Source of the DNA: Picocystis sp. L7
Lineage: Eukaryota; Chlorophyta; Picocystophyceae; Picocystales; Picocystaceae
Assembly (NCBI GenBank): GCA_020975725.1
Contig: QXJR01000016.1
Location: 372,001 to 436,000, forward strand
Reading direction: 5' to 3'
Length of the DNA stretch: 64,000 bases
The notes beneath the pieces were generated by a model. The model ran no database searches. It saw only the letters and a list, made by a program, of their open reading frames with translations, and was not told where the DNA came from. The position numbers and the translations under genes were made by a program. Below, piece by piece: positions 1-10,966 of the stretch. Each line of letters starts with the position of its first letter. The first letter of the stretch is position 1.

Positions 1-791
1 GGTTGCAGAAATCTGCTGGATGGTTTCTCGCTGGTTGCAGAAATCTGCTGGATGGTTGCTGGATAGTTGCAGAAATCTGCTGGATGGTTTCTCGCTGGTT
101 GCAGAAATCTGCTGGATGGTTTCTCGCTGGTTGCAGAAATCTGCTGGATGGTTTCTCGCTGGTTGCAGAAATCTGCTGGATGGTTGCTGGATGGTTGCAG
201 AAATCTGCTGGTTGGTTGCTAGAAGGTTGCAGAAATCTGCTGGATGGTTTCTCGCTGGTTGCAGAAATCTGCTGGATGGTTGCTGGATGGTTGCAGAAAT
301 CTGCTGGTTGGTTGCTGGAAGGTTGCAGAAATCTGCTGGATGGTTTCTCGCTGGTTGCAGAAATCTGCTGGATGGTTTCTCGCTGGTTGCAGAAATCTGC
401 TGGATGGTTGCTGGATAGTTGCAGAAATCTGCTGGATGGTTTCTCGCTGGTTGCAGAAATCTGCTGGATGGTTTCTCGCTGGTTGCAGAAATCTGCTGGA
501 TGGTTTCTCGCTGGTTGCAGAAATCTGCTGGATGGTTGCTGGATGGTTGCAGAAATCTGCTGGTTGGTTGCTAGAAGGTTGCAGAAATCTGCTGGATGGT
601 TTCTCGCTGGTTGCAGAAATCTGCTGGATGGTTGCTGGATGGTTGCAGAAATCTGCTGGTTGGTTGCTGGAAGGTTGCAGAAATCTGCTGGATGGTTTCT
701 CGCTGGTTGCAGAAATCTGCTGGATGGTTGCTGGATGGTTGCAGAAATCTGCTGGATGGTTTCTCGCTGGTTGCAGAAATCTGCTGGATGG
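1..791. repeat. 32-bp minisatellite, about 25 tandem copies
   Basis: Tandem array that runs off the left edge. The core GGTTGCAGAAATCTGCTGGA is followed by one of three 12-base variants: TGGTTTCTCGCT, TGGTTGCTGGAT, or TGGTTGCT(A/G)GAA after a CTGGT core ending. Variants are interspersed and blocks of several units recur, for example near 150-330 and 520-690, so the array grew by multi-unit duplication. Since 32 is not divisible by 3 and the unit has no stop codons in several frames, long reading frames appear on both strands; I regard them as by-products. The array ends abruptly at about 791 inside ordinary sequence. Confidence 0.95.
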
Positions 792-1085
792 GAAGCGGAG
801 TACGGTGTGTACAGTATGAATGTTACATTGCGAAATGTTTTGCATTGGTGAGTGACAACCTGTGGATGTGGATGATGAAAGGTTGCAAGTGGTGGAGTTG
901 TGTTCTGTCTTTTCCACCCTACTGAGTCATCGCACTCTTTGTAATAAAGGTAAGAAACAAAATTTCTTTTATGCAACAACATCGCGGTCGACATAGCTCG
1001 CAAGTAGGGAACTTCCGAGGACGCAAAGTTGTGGAATGGACGAAAAAGAAGTAGGAATAGAAATTTGCAAATCTACTTTACGTTC
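792..1085. other. Spacer after the minisatellite
   Basis: Non-repetitive sequence between the minisatellite and the 3' end of the Myb/SANT-like gene. An AATAAA hexamer lies at 943-948 on the plus strand, but no plus-strand gene that would use it is visible. Nothing else is recognised here. Confidence 0.4.
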
Positions 1086-1952
1086 TCAAGTAGCTTCGTT
1101 CACGACAACCTCCTCCATCTCCGACGAAATGGTCGAGGGTCTGGAAGATGAACGGCGGAGAAGGCTCCCATTCTCCTCCTCGAAGGTGTTCACAGCAGCT
1201 GCTACCCATTCGTCGCGTGGTCCTGGGCTTGGAAAGTCGTTCGGGAACCTCTTGTGAAGCTCGAACTCGCGTGCCCACTCGGCACGTGCATTGGAACGCG
1301 TCGCATGGAGCAAAGCTTTACGCGTGAGATCGCAAATGTCGTCCATGCTCTTACGAGTGTCTTCGACCTCAGCACACAAAGCACCATCGTTTCCTTTGGA
1401 CATGGACGACCGTCCGCGCTTCGCCGTTTGGCGGTGCGTCTCCATTTGACGACTCACGTTGTTGCGCCCTTGCTCCGTCAATGTTGCACGTCGCAAAGCA
1501 AGTTCGTCACGTACAGCCTTCGATGCTGCAGCTCGCTCGTCGATCTTCTCCACCAAACGTTGTTGAAGTTCCTCCACCTCTGTATGGGCATACCCCCCTC
1601 CTCGACCAGTAGAGGCCCTTGCATCCTCGTTCCACTTCCGCGCCTCTCGGGCCAACATAGCTACCCGCCGCTGAACAGAATCGATAGACAATTCGAACTC
1701 CGCGAAAAGTCCATCAGTGTGCTCTCGGAGGGATGCAACCAAAGCCTCCCACGCTTTCTTCCTCTGATCACGATTTGCATCGACCTTGAATGGGTCACAT
1801 GACTCCACGCAAATCTGATTCAAGAGCGCGTACTTCCGTGCGTTCGTCCACGTATTGCGTGATCTTTGATCTTCCATCGACTTGGCGGCCTTCGAGGTTG
1901 TTACGTTGACATCTTTCCTTTTGAGAGGAGGCCTGTCCTCTTCTTGCACCAT
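1086..1952 (-). CDS. Myb/SANT-like (trihelix-type) putative DNA-binding protein
   Basis: 288 aa from the first in-frame ATG; the frame stays open a little further upstream but only with a GTG start, so an upstream exon is possible. The first third has a Trp-centred helix-turn-helix pattern (TWTNARKYALLNQI, then KAWEALVASL) typical of Myb/SANT-like domains of trihelix factors and of the companion proteins of Harbinger-type DNA transposons. The middle is helical and charged with a probable coiled coil (EVEELQQRLVEKIDERAAAS). The end is Ser/Glu-rich, with the hydrophobic patch FELHKRFPNDFPSPGP. No transposase is seen beside it. A nuclear DNA-binding role is inferred from the fold only; the target is unknown. 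It lies next to a minisatellite and upstream of a gene-poor stretch, so a transposon origin remains possible. Confidence 0.55.
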   Translation of the reverse strand: MVQEEDRPPLKRKDVNVTTSKAAKSMEDQRSRNTWTNARKYALLNQICVESCDPFKVDANRDQRKKAWEALVASLREHTDGLFAEFELSIDSVQRRVAMLAREARKWNEDARASTGRGGGYAHTEVEELQQRLVEKIDERAAASKAVRDELALRRATLTEQGRNNVSRQMETHRQTAKRGRSSMSKGNDGALCAEVEDTRKSMDDICDLTRKALLHATRSNARAEWAREFELHKRFPNDFPSPGPRDEWVAAAVNTFEEENGSLLRRSSSRPSTISSEMEEVVVNEAT

Positions 1953-3192
1953 CGCATGCGCGATTCGGAAGTTGCTCCTGGCGCCCTTGACAGCAAGATC
2001 CTCCACGCCTTGTGTATTTTCGATTCCTAGGGTGAATGGACACGGAGTTATCGGGAAAGGCCTTGTAGAAGATGGCGGGAACCTGTTCCATTTACGGGAT
2101 CTTGAAACGACACCCTCCTACGTTGCTCTTGGTTTTAAACTCCAAATACCTTACAACTACCTTCGAGGACGGTGACCTGACCTCCCGCAGTTGAAATGCC
2201 CGGTGAAAGCGAAGTCCTCGACCCGCCCTATTTCACGGATGCTTAACACAAAAATAAAAAACCCTCCGAAGTTGTTCGTCGGGGCAAATCCGAAGTCCTC
2301 TAATGGAACGAGTTCGTGCGGTCGATCGAGGCGCGACCCTGGGGCCCACAGGCGCCCAGGAGCAGGCCGCCGTGACCCGCAGAGGAGGAGGGAGGGAAGG
2401 GAGAGGAGACGAGGGGACGGGGAAGCCCACGGGGATGGGATCCTCCGCGGGGAACGAGGAGCGGGAAGGATCCGGTGCGGGGGGAGGGCGGCCCCGCCCC
2501 GTGTCCCTCGGCGATCGGTGGATCCAGCCCTGAAGGTCGGGAAACGTGTTCGGATCGAGCTCCGATGCAGAGCGTGTGCCGCAGAGGGTTCTCCACCCGG
2601 GTGTCCCCGGAAGAGATCCTCACACGATACGGTTTCAACCGAACCCACCTCCTCGGTTCTACGTTCCATTTGAAAGGAGGAACGGATCGAGTTGAACCAG
2701 GGGAATGATCCGTCCAAACCGCACGTGACCTTGCCCAACCGAAAGGCCAGGTCATCCAGAAAGAACAGGCTGCTTCTGCGTCGAGGACGGATGCAATGCC
2801 CTCGTTCACCAACGCAGGGACCCGAGGGTGACAACGCGAAATTGAAGAGCAACGAAGAATCCGTGGACAATACGCCCAATGAAAAGAAAAGAAAAGAAAA
2901 GGTGGTTTATTCGTACTCTGCCTGTGATCCACCTCACTGGGTACATCTTCACCCAGGAGGATCCCATTGCTGAACATGTCCTACTGCCGCTGCCATTGGA
3001 ATGATGTGTCACACCGGGAGAGAGATGGGAAACATGGATCCACACATGCGCAAACGCTTTCGCCAACAAGCCAACGCAAAGAGGAGAGTTCTGAGCGGAG
3101 GAAGAGAGGTACACCAGGCTCTACATGACCGTGTGCATCGGACCGGGCAAAATCAAGCGCGATCACCACTGTACACGAAATGAACTCGATTT
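1953..3192. other. Gene-poor GC-rich interval
   Basis: About 1.2 kb with no convincing gene. Open frames exist in several phases on both strands around 2160-2980, but they are Arg/Pro/Ser-rich, lack recognisable motifs and overlap one another, as expected from GC-rich sequence. It contains a purine-rich block at about 2385-2470 and an AAAAG run at about 2883-2900. The part nearest 1953 should include the promoter of the Myb/SANT-like gene. Confidence 0.4.
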
Positions 3193-4152
3193 TCATGAGC
3201 GAATGAGTGAACTGTGAGCTTCAATCTCCCGGAGGACCAATTCCTCCAATCTGAAAACCATGGAATCGTTGGAGAATGTGCGGTGGACAGGAGGATCCAA
3301 GTCAGGTGCGGATACATCCATGACCGGGAGGAGCAAACGGGAGGTGCTGCTGATGAGAACGCCGTCCCACTTTTCCAAATCTTTGATGTTGGGTGCTTCA
3401 AGCTTTACAGGTATTCCGTGCTTCCGACAAACTTCTAAAGTCAGGAGCCTAACTGTTCCTTCCAGAATATTCTTACCAGCAGTGTACAATGTTCCGTCCT
3501 GCACAACAAAGAAGTTCGAGCTCAATCCTTCGTAAAGGCTGCCGTCCTCTCCCTCCAGGATCACTTCGTTCACATCCTTGGGTTTGCTGTCTTCCAAAGG
3601 CTTTCTGTCCCTTACCCACTCACTGTCTTTTGCTTTCGCGTTGGAACGAGGCTCGCCGCGAACAAGCACCTTCACAGGTTGCTTTGGTCTAGGCGGGAGG
3701 GGTCCTGCGTGACACAGCAGTTCACTGTCGCTTCCTTCCCACGTGAGCAGCGCCGTGAGTCTCACTTCTCCATCGTTTCCCGGATTATTCCTTTCGAACG
3801 CGTTCACGGCCGAGGCCATAGCATCGCGCAGTCGCTGCTCCATATTCTCCGCGGCCTCTGAGGGTGCTTCCATGGCTTTTGCAGACGCAATCAACCTCTC
3901 CACGTGTGCTTCGAATTCGAACACGGATCGTGAACGCACGGTTCTCGCCGTCGTGTAAGCTCCCCTGGGTGCTTCTGCAAGCCAAGTGGAGGCGTCCGGC
4001 CCGCTCTCGGCCTCGTTCCCGCGTCTTTTCTCGCGTACGATGGCGTACTGCATGTTGCGGGTCGGAGACGCCATGGCTGCGATCGTCCTTCCGAATCGAA
4101 AGCGCACTGCGGCCATGCAACCTCTCCCACGTCCACGTCGAAGGACTGACAT
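3193..4152 (-). CDS. Class IV aminotransferase (BCAT / aminodeoxychorismate lyase fold), PLP-dependent
   Basis: 319 aa from ATG at 4152; the frame extends to 4278 only with a non-ATG start. A second ATG at 4074 would give a shorter start. The sequence follows the plant D-amino-acid-aminotransferase-like group: GAYTTARTV near the N-terminus, then a central SEWVRDRKPLE containing the candidate PLP lysine. After that come LYEGLSSNFFVV, which in the family forms the cofactor-binding turn after the lysine, and ILEGTVRLLTLEVCRKHGIPV. The order and spacing match fold-type IV PLP enzymes. Family members act on branched-chain or D-amino acids or on aminodeoxychorismate; the substrate cannot be told from sequence. 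Arg-rich residues before the domain could be an organelle-targeting peptide. It is divergent from the NME7-like gene. No internal intron is needed. Confidence 0.8.
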   Translation of the reverse strand: MSVLRRGRGRGCMAAVRFRFGRTIAAMASPTRNMQYAIVREKRRGNEAESGPDASTWLAEAPRGAYTTARTVRSRSVFEFEAHVERLIASAKAMEAPSEAAENMEQRLRDAMASAVNAFERNNPGNDGEVRLTALLTWEGSDSELLCHAGPLPPRPKQPVKVLVRGEPRSNAKAKDSEWVRDRKPLEDSKPKDVNEVILEGEDGSLYEGLSSNFFVVQDGTLYTAGKNILEGTVRLLTLEVCRKHGIPVKLEAPNIKDLEKWDGVLISSTSRLLLPVMDVSAPDLDPPVHRTFSNDSMVFRLEELVLREIEAHSSLIRS

Positions 4153-4848
4153 CACCAGTCCCTGTTTATCACCAGTTAATCTCCAAAAAAGCTGAGGGAC
4201 GACAGGGAAGGGCGAAGGGTTAACCAGACGGTTCACATTTGCAAGGGGAACGTCCCTCTCGTTCGCGAGTGCGATCACGAAGGATCACGGTCACTCACGA
4301 ACGTGGCTTCGAATGGATCTACGAAGCTCCGGGAGAGGAGACCGGGATCTCCCCTCGAATCAAGGACGTTTCGATCGGATCGACCCTTCCTTTCGAACCC
4401 GGACGCGATCCGGTTCAGGGCTCCGATCCCGTCTGGATACGCGTATCCGTACGCGACGTTTCGCTGCCCACAGGTTGGAACGGCAATCCGCCAACACCAA
4501 CACGTGTCGCACTTCGAGACGAAGTCCTCAACCGCACCAAGAGGCGCGCATTGAGAATCGTACAAGGCCCTCCATCGACCTCTCGTGGACCGACGGACGT
4601 TTCCAAACCCGGAAGGAGGTCGGCGAAGACCACGCGTGAAGCAGACCCGGAGGAGTTCGACAGCTGTCGGCGGTCAAATTCGACGAAGAACCGTCGAAGA
4701 ACGTCGTCCTCTCAACTCCTTTCGATCCATCGAAGTTCACCTTTCGAGCAGAAAACATCGGCAGGTAATCGGCACGAACCACGTTCGGCTTTGGAACGAT
4801 CCGGAGCCACCGACGTCCTGGTTCGTCGACGGCGGTCAACGAGTGGAG
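4153..4848. promoter_or_regulatory. Divergent upstream region between the aminotransferase and NME7
   Basis: Roughly 700 bp separate two divergent starts. Plus-strand frames across it are open but Arg/Ser-rich and motif-free. It contains many GATCGGA, TTCGAAC and TACGCG words of the type repeated in the other divergent spacers of this window. I see no TATA box and no RNA gene. Confidence 0.4.
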
Positions 4849-6051
4849 ATGGAACGTTCCTGGATGCTTCGTGCGCATTGGGACGATGGGCGAGGCGATG
4901 ATCGAGAACTTGAAGTCGTTGTTAGCCTCGCAAAGCAGCAAGCAGACGTTCGATGCAGCAGGACGCAACGCATCCTGCTGCGGAGGATACGAACCATCGT
5001 CAAGCCTGTAGATTTGCTGCCAGGTGGAAGGATGACACTTGGTACCTGTGGGACGGTGCGTGTTATCGACGTTGCCAGCGAAAGAACGAAGCAAGACATG
5101 GAACGGATGGCAGAGAGATGTCACTTCACGATTCCATCCACTTCAAGGCAAGGGATGGGAGATACCGTTCAACGCATCCTCGAGCAAGCTCTGGACCTGG
5201 CAAACTTCCACTGCGTCAGCGAAGACGCGTTGTCATTCGAATGGATGGCGAAAGATAAAGATCCAAATCAATCCACGAGAAAGGAAGGGGATGGTGTCTA
5301 TTGTGCACCTTCGAAGGATGTTCCCACGACTCCCGGAACTTTGGAGTGCGCCTTGGCTGCAGGAACCGAAAATTCATCAGAAGGGAACGAGAATGTGGAA
5401 GAAGTGGAAGATCGACTTGGCGCGAAGCAATACCTCGAGGACAGCGACCATCAAACTGCTAGACACGAAGATCCAACCAAGAAGGTTTGGTTGATAGAAG
5501 TCGTCGGGCAGAACGCAAACGCAGTTGGACAGAGCATGGTACGCGATGGTTCCCTTTTGCGTGCTGTCCCGTTCGCCAACTGCGAATGTGTGCTGAGACA
5601 AACCAGTCGGGTACCAGTCGCAATAACGAATACGACAAATTTGTACAATCAGACGTGCTGCATCATCAAGCCCCATTCAATCCATTGTGCAGGTTCCATC
5701 CTTCGGGTCTTGGAAATGCACTTCGAGGTGGTGAACTTAAAGGTGACCACCTGGTGCACAAAAGAGGCAGATATTTTTCTAACTTTGTACCGTGGATGCG
5801 TGCCCTCTTATGGGGAAAACGTCCGGCAAATGTCATCGGGAAGGTTTTTGGCGGTGCACTTGGCCGGACCTCGTGCATTCGAACGACTGCGAGCGTTGTG
5901 TGGACCCAGGGATCCGAGCATTGCACAGATCCTCGATCCCACGAGTCTCCGTGCTTCCTACGGAATTGACCGGGTGAAAAATGCCGTGCACTGCACAGAT
6001 CTCGAAGAGGAGTGTGGGTTCGAGCTGGGTTACGTATTTGGTGGGCGTTGA
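4849..6051 (+). CDS. NME7: NME7-like protein: DM10 domain plus two NDK domains, the first degenerate
   Basis: 400 aa, close to the usual size of NME7 (about 376). The start is the ATG directly before the DM10 domain, matching the short leader of animal NME7; a longer frame to 4585 is Arg-rich and probably untranslated. Residues about 1-85 match DM10: SWMLRAHW, ILLRR, VDLLPGG and VRVIDVASERTK. The first NDK domain is barely recognisable (FTIPSTSRQGMGDTVQRIL) and lacks the nucleotide-binding lysine. The second, about residues 255-400, is complete: CCIIKPHSI with the lysine, FLALHLAGP-like core, LCGPRDPSIAQILDP, and KNAVHCTD with the histidine that carries phosphate. In other eukaryotes NME7 is a microtubule inner protein of axonemes and a gamma-tubulin ring complex partner, which suggests a flagellate stage. 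It is convergent with the TM9 gene, 50 bp away. Confidence 0.8.
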   Translation: MERSWMLRAHWDDGRGDDRELEVVVSLAKQQADVRCSRTQRILLRRIRTIVKPVDLLPGGRMTLGTCGTVRVIDVASERTKQDMERMAERCHFTIPSTSRQGMGDTVQRILEQALDLANFHCVSEDALSFEWMAKDKDPNQSTRKEGDGVYCAPSKDVPTTPGTLECALAAGTENSSEGNENVEEVEDRLGAKQYLEDSDHQTARHEDPTKKVWLIEVVGQNANAVGQSMVRDGSLLRAVPFANCECVLRQTSRVPVAITNTTNLYNQTCCIIKPHSIHCAGSILRVLEMHFEVVNLKVTTWCTKEADIFLTLYRGCVPSYGENVRQMSSGRFLAVHLAGPRAFERLRALCGPRDPSIAQILDPTSLRASYGIDRVKNAVHCTDLEEECGFELGYVFGGR

Positions 6052-6101
6052 ATTCATGAAAATGACCAATGATGATTACACCGGGACAGATGACTGGTGC
6101 A

Positions 6102-8072
6102 CTAGTCACATTTGATATTCCTATAAATGCGCTTGACAAACTGAGACGAGCCTAAGTAACCAACTGCCCCACACATGATTCCTAGTCCCAGACAAAACAT
6201 CATTGTATACCCAAAGTAGAAGCATGTCTGGAAAAAGCCTGTCATCTTTGTTTTCGCCATGAAGTAGTGAATGGAGTATAAGAATACATAGAAAGCAGTG
6301 GATACTCCGGTCATGAAGCTCGTCCATTGCCAGTGGTAGTTTTCTGCATTCAGCAGAAAGTAGGTACCAACTATGGTAACACAGACTGTGACTATGACCA
6401 AAATAAGAAAAACCAGCAGCATGAAGCCATACACGTAGTAAACCTTGTAGTTCCAGAAACTGGTGAAGATGAAGTACATCTCTATGAATATGCTACCAAA
6501 TGGGAGGAGACCTCCCACCATCGCAACAATCCAAGGCTTCAAGTACCACTTCCGTTCTGGGATGGGAGATGGAATGCGCTTGATGCGACAAGGGATGTCT
6601 GGTGCACCTGCCCAGTTCCGCCCAATAACTGTACCAAACAGTGTAAGAGGGAAAGAAATGAAGCTCCACAAGAGTACGACAACAACAATCGTCCCAAACG
6701 GCACAGCAGCAAGGGAACGGTATGCTATTGCAACTGCATTCAGAGCAAAAGCAATGCCAAAGCATGTGCCAGGGAAGAAAGACGCAGTGAGCATCATGGC
6801 TTGAATCCATTGCTTTCCACTGTTCCGAGCATAGAAACTTCCGCCAACGTACCCCGAAACCACGGAAGTCAAGGCATAGCAAACAATGAATGCAGTGAGG
6901 ATGGCTCCACGTGAGAAGTACAGGGCGCCCACAATAGCTAAGAAAATAATCGAGAGGGTCAGTAGGACCAACTGGGCACCTGTGCCAACCAGGGCAGATA
7001 GCATGGTCAAGTTTTTGGGCGGCCTGAACACATCCCCGTGCACAAGCTTCCATCCCGTCTCTTCCGCCACATCTCTCTCCAGTAGCTCGATATCATCCTC
7101 TTCCTTGGTGTACTTCGCATAATCGTTCTTGAGCGTTCGCATCAGGATCATGCTCACGAGCCCTGTGAGGAAGATGACCATCATGAAGGAGTTGAAAATG
7201 CTGAACCAATGGATCTGATGCTGGAAAAAGGAATGATCCAGATACCTCTCAAACCTTCTTTCGTACGTGCTCATCGTTGGCACCCACTTCACGGAGTAGG
7301 TGAAATCGATTTCCGCTCCCGAGACCAATGGCTTCAATTCTTCTGCTGTCAAGTTGACCATGACCACCCGATCGTCGTTGTAATTTATTTGGAAGGTCTT
7401 GTGGGTGAAGATGTAGGCTTGTGATTCCCCAGCGGGATATTCTCCTACGAATCCCCAGACGGGCAGATCGTCCACGAAGAGCTCGTACCAGTAGTTTGCT
7501 TTGATCGCATTGGAGAACATCTCAGTCTCCTTTTCTCCGAGCCTGATCGAGCAAATCTTTTTCTGCTCGTCCACGTTCCCTGCACGCCATCCCGTCCGCA
7601 CGTGTGGGTCAGCTTCGATTAAAGTGCGCCTCTCTTCTCGATTGACCGTGCCTCCTTCCACCATCCATCGTTCTTCTCGTTCGTTTCGCTTTCGTCCTGG
7701 GCCTCACGTTTGAACTGGATCTCGATCTCGCTGTCGATAAGCTCGTTCCCTTGCAGGACTTCGCCCAATCCTCCCCACTTGCGCTTGGGCTTGTGTCCCA
7801 AAGCCACAGGCGGCTTGCAGAAAGGCAGCTCGTAGTAGTTGTAGGTCTCTTGCGGGTTGTTGTACGGTCCCACTTTATTCACGTAGAGCTTGACGACCTC
7901 TCCATCCGCGTACTGCGCCGCAACCACACGCGTCAGCCGCGCCGTTCGGCGTCCTCCACCCCTCCACGATCCAACCACGTACCTTGTGCGTGCTCTCGTC
8001 CGCCTCGACGAGCGCGAGGATCCCGAACAGGAGCGCAAACGCGCGCCATAACCGAGCTCCCATCGCGCGCAT
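6102..8072 (-). CDS. TM9 superfamily (nonaspanin / EMP70) membrane protein, three exons
   Basis: Exons on the minus strand: 8072-7983, 7912-7708 and 7579-6102, giving about 590 aa, the normal size for TM9SF3/4. Introns of 70 bp (GTACGT...CGCAG) and 128 bp (GTGAGG...GTGCAG) restore the family sequence: exon 1 is a signal peptide, exon 2 has VKLYVNKVGPYNNPQETY, and the second joint gives IQFKR-NVDEQKK before FFVDDLPVWGF-type sequence (ELFVDDLPVWGFVGEYPAG). A large lumenal N-terminal domain is followed by nine hydrophobic segments. The C-terminus ends in IKCD, a KXD motif known in plant EMP12 as a Golgi-retention and COPI-binding signal. The family works in Golgi/endosome sorting and adhesion. 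It shares a 325-bp divergent upstream region with GCN5. Confidence 0.92.
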
Positions 8073-8397
8073 CGGCCTTGAGACGTCCCTGCTTTGTCCC
8101 TCTCAAACCTCCCCCTCTCAAACCTCGCTCCCAAACCTCCCTCTCTCAAACCTCCCCCTCTCAAACCCCCCTCGCTGCCCGACCTGAACGCCGCCCCTGT
8201 AGCGAGTGGCTGGGGCGTCCCGCGTGCCGGGACCGGGGAGAGGGATCGAGACCTCGAGGGAAAGGTATCGATACGATCGAGGGGGTCATCGCGATCTCGA
8301 GACCCGGGGGACGGACCGGGTTCCAAAGGGAAAGGGATCCCGGTTCCGAAGGGGACGGGAGGTGGGTTCGAAAGGAAACAGAAGGAAAGTGGCCGAG
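8073..8397. promoter_or_regulatory. Divergent promoter region, TM9 / GCN5
   Basis: A 325-bp spacer between two ATGs pointing outward. It contains a short direct repeat on the TM9 side (several CTCTCAAACCTCCC copies at about 8100-8170). On the GCN5 side it has words shared with other divergent spacers: GGTATCGATACGATCGAGGG, TCGAGGGGG at 8277-8285, and GGTTCGAAAGG. TCGAGGGGG is the 9-mer duplicated by the transposon at 15257. Confidence 0.5.
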
Positions 8398-9892
<1,495 letters not shown>

Positions 9893-9979
9893 TAAACGCA
9901 ATCGAGAGGCCGTCTTCTCGGTGGAGAGTTCGCAAGTTTTTGAGACGTCGTGTTCCCGAAGCTGTTGCACGTGCATGTT

Positions 9980-10708
9980 TCATTTATTGACAATGGGCTG
10001 GGCGCGTTTTTGGAAGATCTCATCTAGCTTCTCCTCTGGACATTCGGGGAAAGCCCCATGCAGGATCACTCGAATCAGCGCCGCGTCTTCCTGGTCGATA
10101 TCTTCTCCCTGTTTCTTCCCCAGGCAGCACTCGCAGATTGCTTCCAGCGCCACCGCCACGCGTGCCGTTGCACCCACCTTTAATCCGTCTGTGCTGATGT
10201 ATTTGTATTTTTGCATGGTCTCGGTCACGGAGGCGTTGATCCCTCCGATCTCGTACTCCAGATCTGCGCTGTACCTCAGCCTCCTGGCCGACGTGATGAT
10301 TTCTTTCTTCGGCACGATTCCTACGCCCACCGCGGCCATCCAGCAGCAGAACTGGGCGTACTTCACGTTGGCTCGGTTCCTCCCGTGCTTTTGCTCCAGT
10401 TCGTAGAGCGCCACCGACCACTCCCTTTCGGTGCTGTCGAAGAGCTTCCTGCAGTACGTCTGGTACGCCATCACGTCTTTTCCGAACGTCTCGTCTGGAG
10501 AGAGGATCCTCGAGAGCAGTCCGATGACTGGCAACGAACCTTGCGCTTTCTTCAACAGCTGTGCGATCGGATTTTTCCCCTCTTCGCCTCCTCCGGCTCC
10601 CTGGGCGCGCTTCTCCACACGTCTCGCCTTGTGCCTCCCTCCGAGCGCCTTCCTGGGCCTTCCCAGACCCCCGACAGGTCCGTGCCATGGCGCCATGCGC
10701 GTCGCCAT
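9980..10708 (-). CDS. Probable plastid protein resembling photosystem I assembly factor PSA3
   Basis: 242 aa, no intron needed. The first 45 or so residues are rich in Arg, Ala and Gly (RPRKALGGRHKARRVEKRAQ) and look like a chloroplast transit peptide. The mature part begins PIAQLLKKAQGSLPVIGLLSRI and is largely helical, with EREWSVALYELEQKHG, CCWMAAVGVGIVPKKEII, SARRLRYSADLEYEIGG and a C-terminal FPECPEEKLDEIFQKRA. This layout recalls plant PSA3 (pigment-defective 329), a stroma-facing factor for photosystem I accumulation. The match is from memory and is moderate; a conserved plastid protein of another role cannot be excluded. It is convergent with GCN5 (87 bp) and divergent from the TRF4 gene (258 bp). 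Confidence 0.5.
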   Translation of the reverse strand: MATRMAPWHGPVGGLGRPRKALGGRHKARRVEKRAQGAGGGEEGKNPIAQLLKKAQGSLPVIGLLSRILSPDETFGKDVMAYQTYCRKLFDSTEREWSVALYELEQKHGRNRANVKYAQFCCWMAAVGVGIVPKKEIITSARRLRYSADLEYEIGGINASVTETMQKYKYISTDGLKVGATARVAVALEAICECCLGKKQGEDIDQEDAALIRVILHGAFPECPEEKLDEIFQKRAQPIVNK

Positions 10709-10966
10709 CGTCGTCTGCTTTCGACTGGATCGAAGATCGCCTCTCCATGGCCTTCGACCGAGGTTAACCTCGACTTAACCGGGGGAGGGATCCCCCCTCC
10801 GCTTAAAACCGGCCGAGTTTACCCTCGAGGGGGGGGGGTCGCGAAGGGGGGGGTCGAAAGGGGATCGATTCGGGTCTGAACCCGAAGGGGATCGGGGTGG
10901 AAAGGGGAGGCGGTTCGGGTTCGTCTCCCTTTCGTCGACGTGGGAAGACGTCGAGGCGGCGCGACG
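10709..10966. promoter_or_regulatory. Divergent promoter region, PSA3-like / TRF4
   Basis: A 258-bp spacer. It is strongly strand-asymmetric: G-runs with CGAAGG and CGAAAGG words on the plus strand, plus GGTTCGGGTTCG. It contains TCGAGGGGG at 10825-10833, the same 9-mer as the transposon's target duplication. Confidence 0.5.

Noticed and set aside
3-917. Long frames on both strands over the minisatellite
   Set aside because: Products of a stop-free 32-bp unit; no start context or domain.
2157-2977. Overlapping frames upstream of the Myb/SANT-like gene
   Set aside because: Arg/Pro/Ser-rich, mutually overlapping, without motifs; typical GC-rich artefacts.
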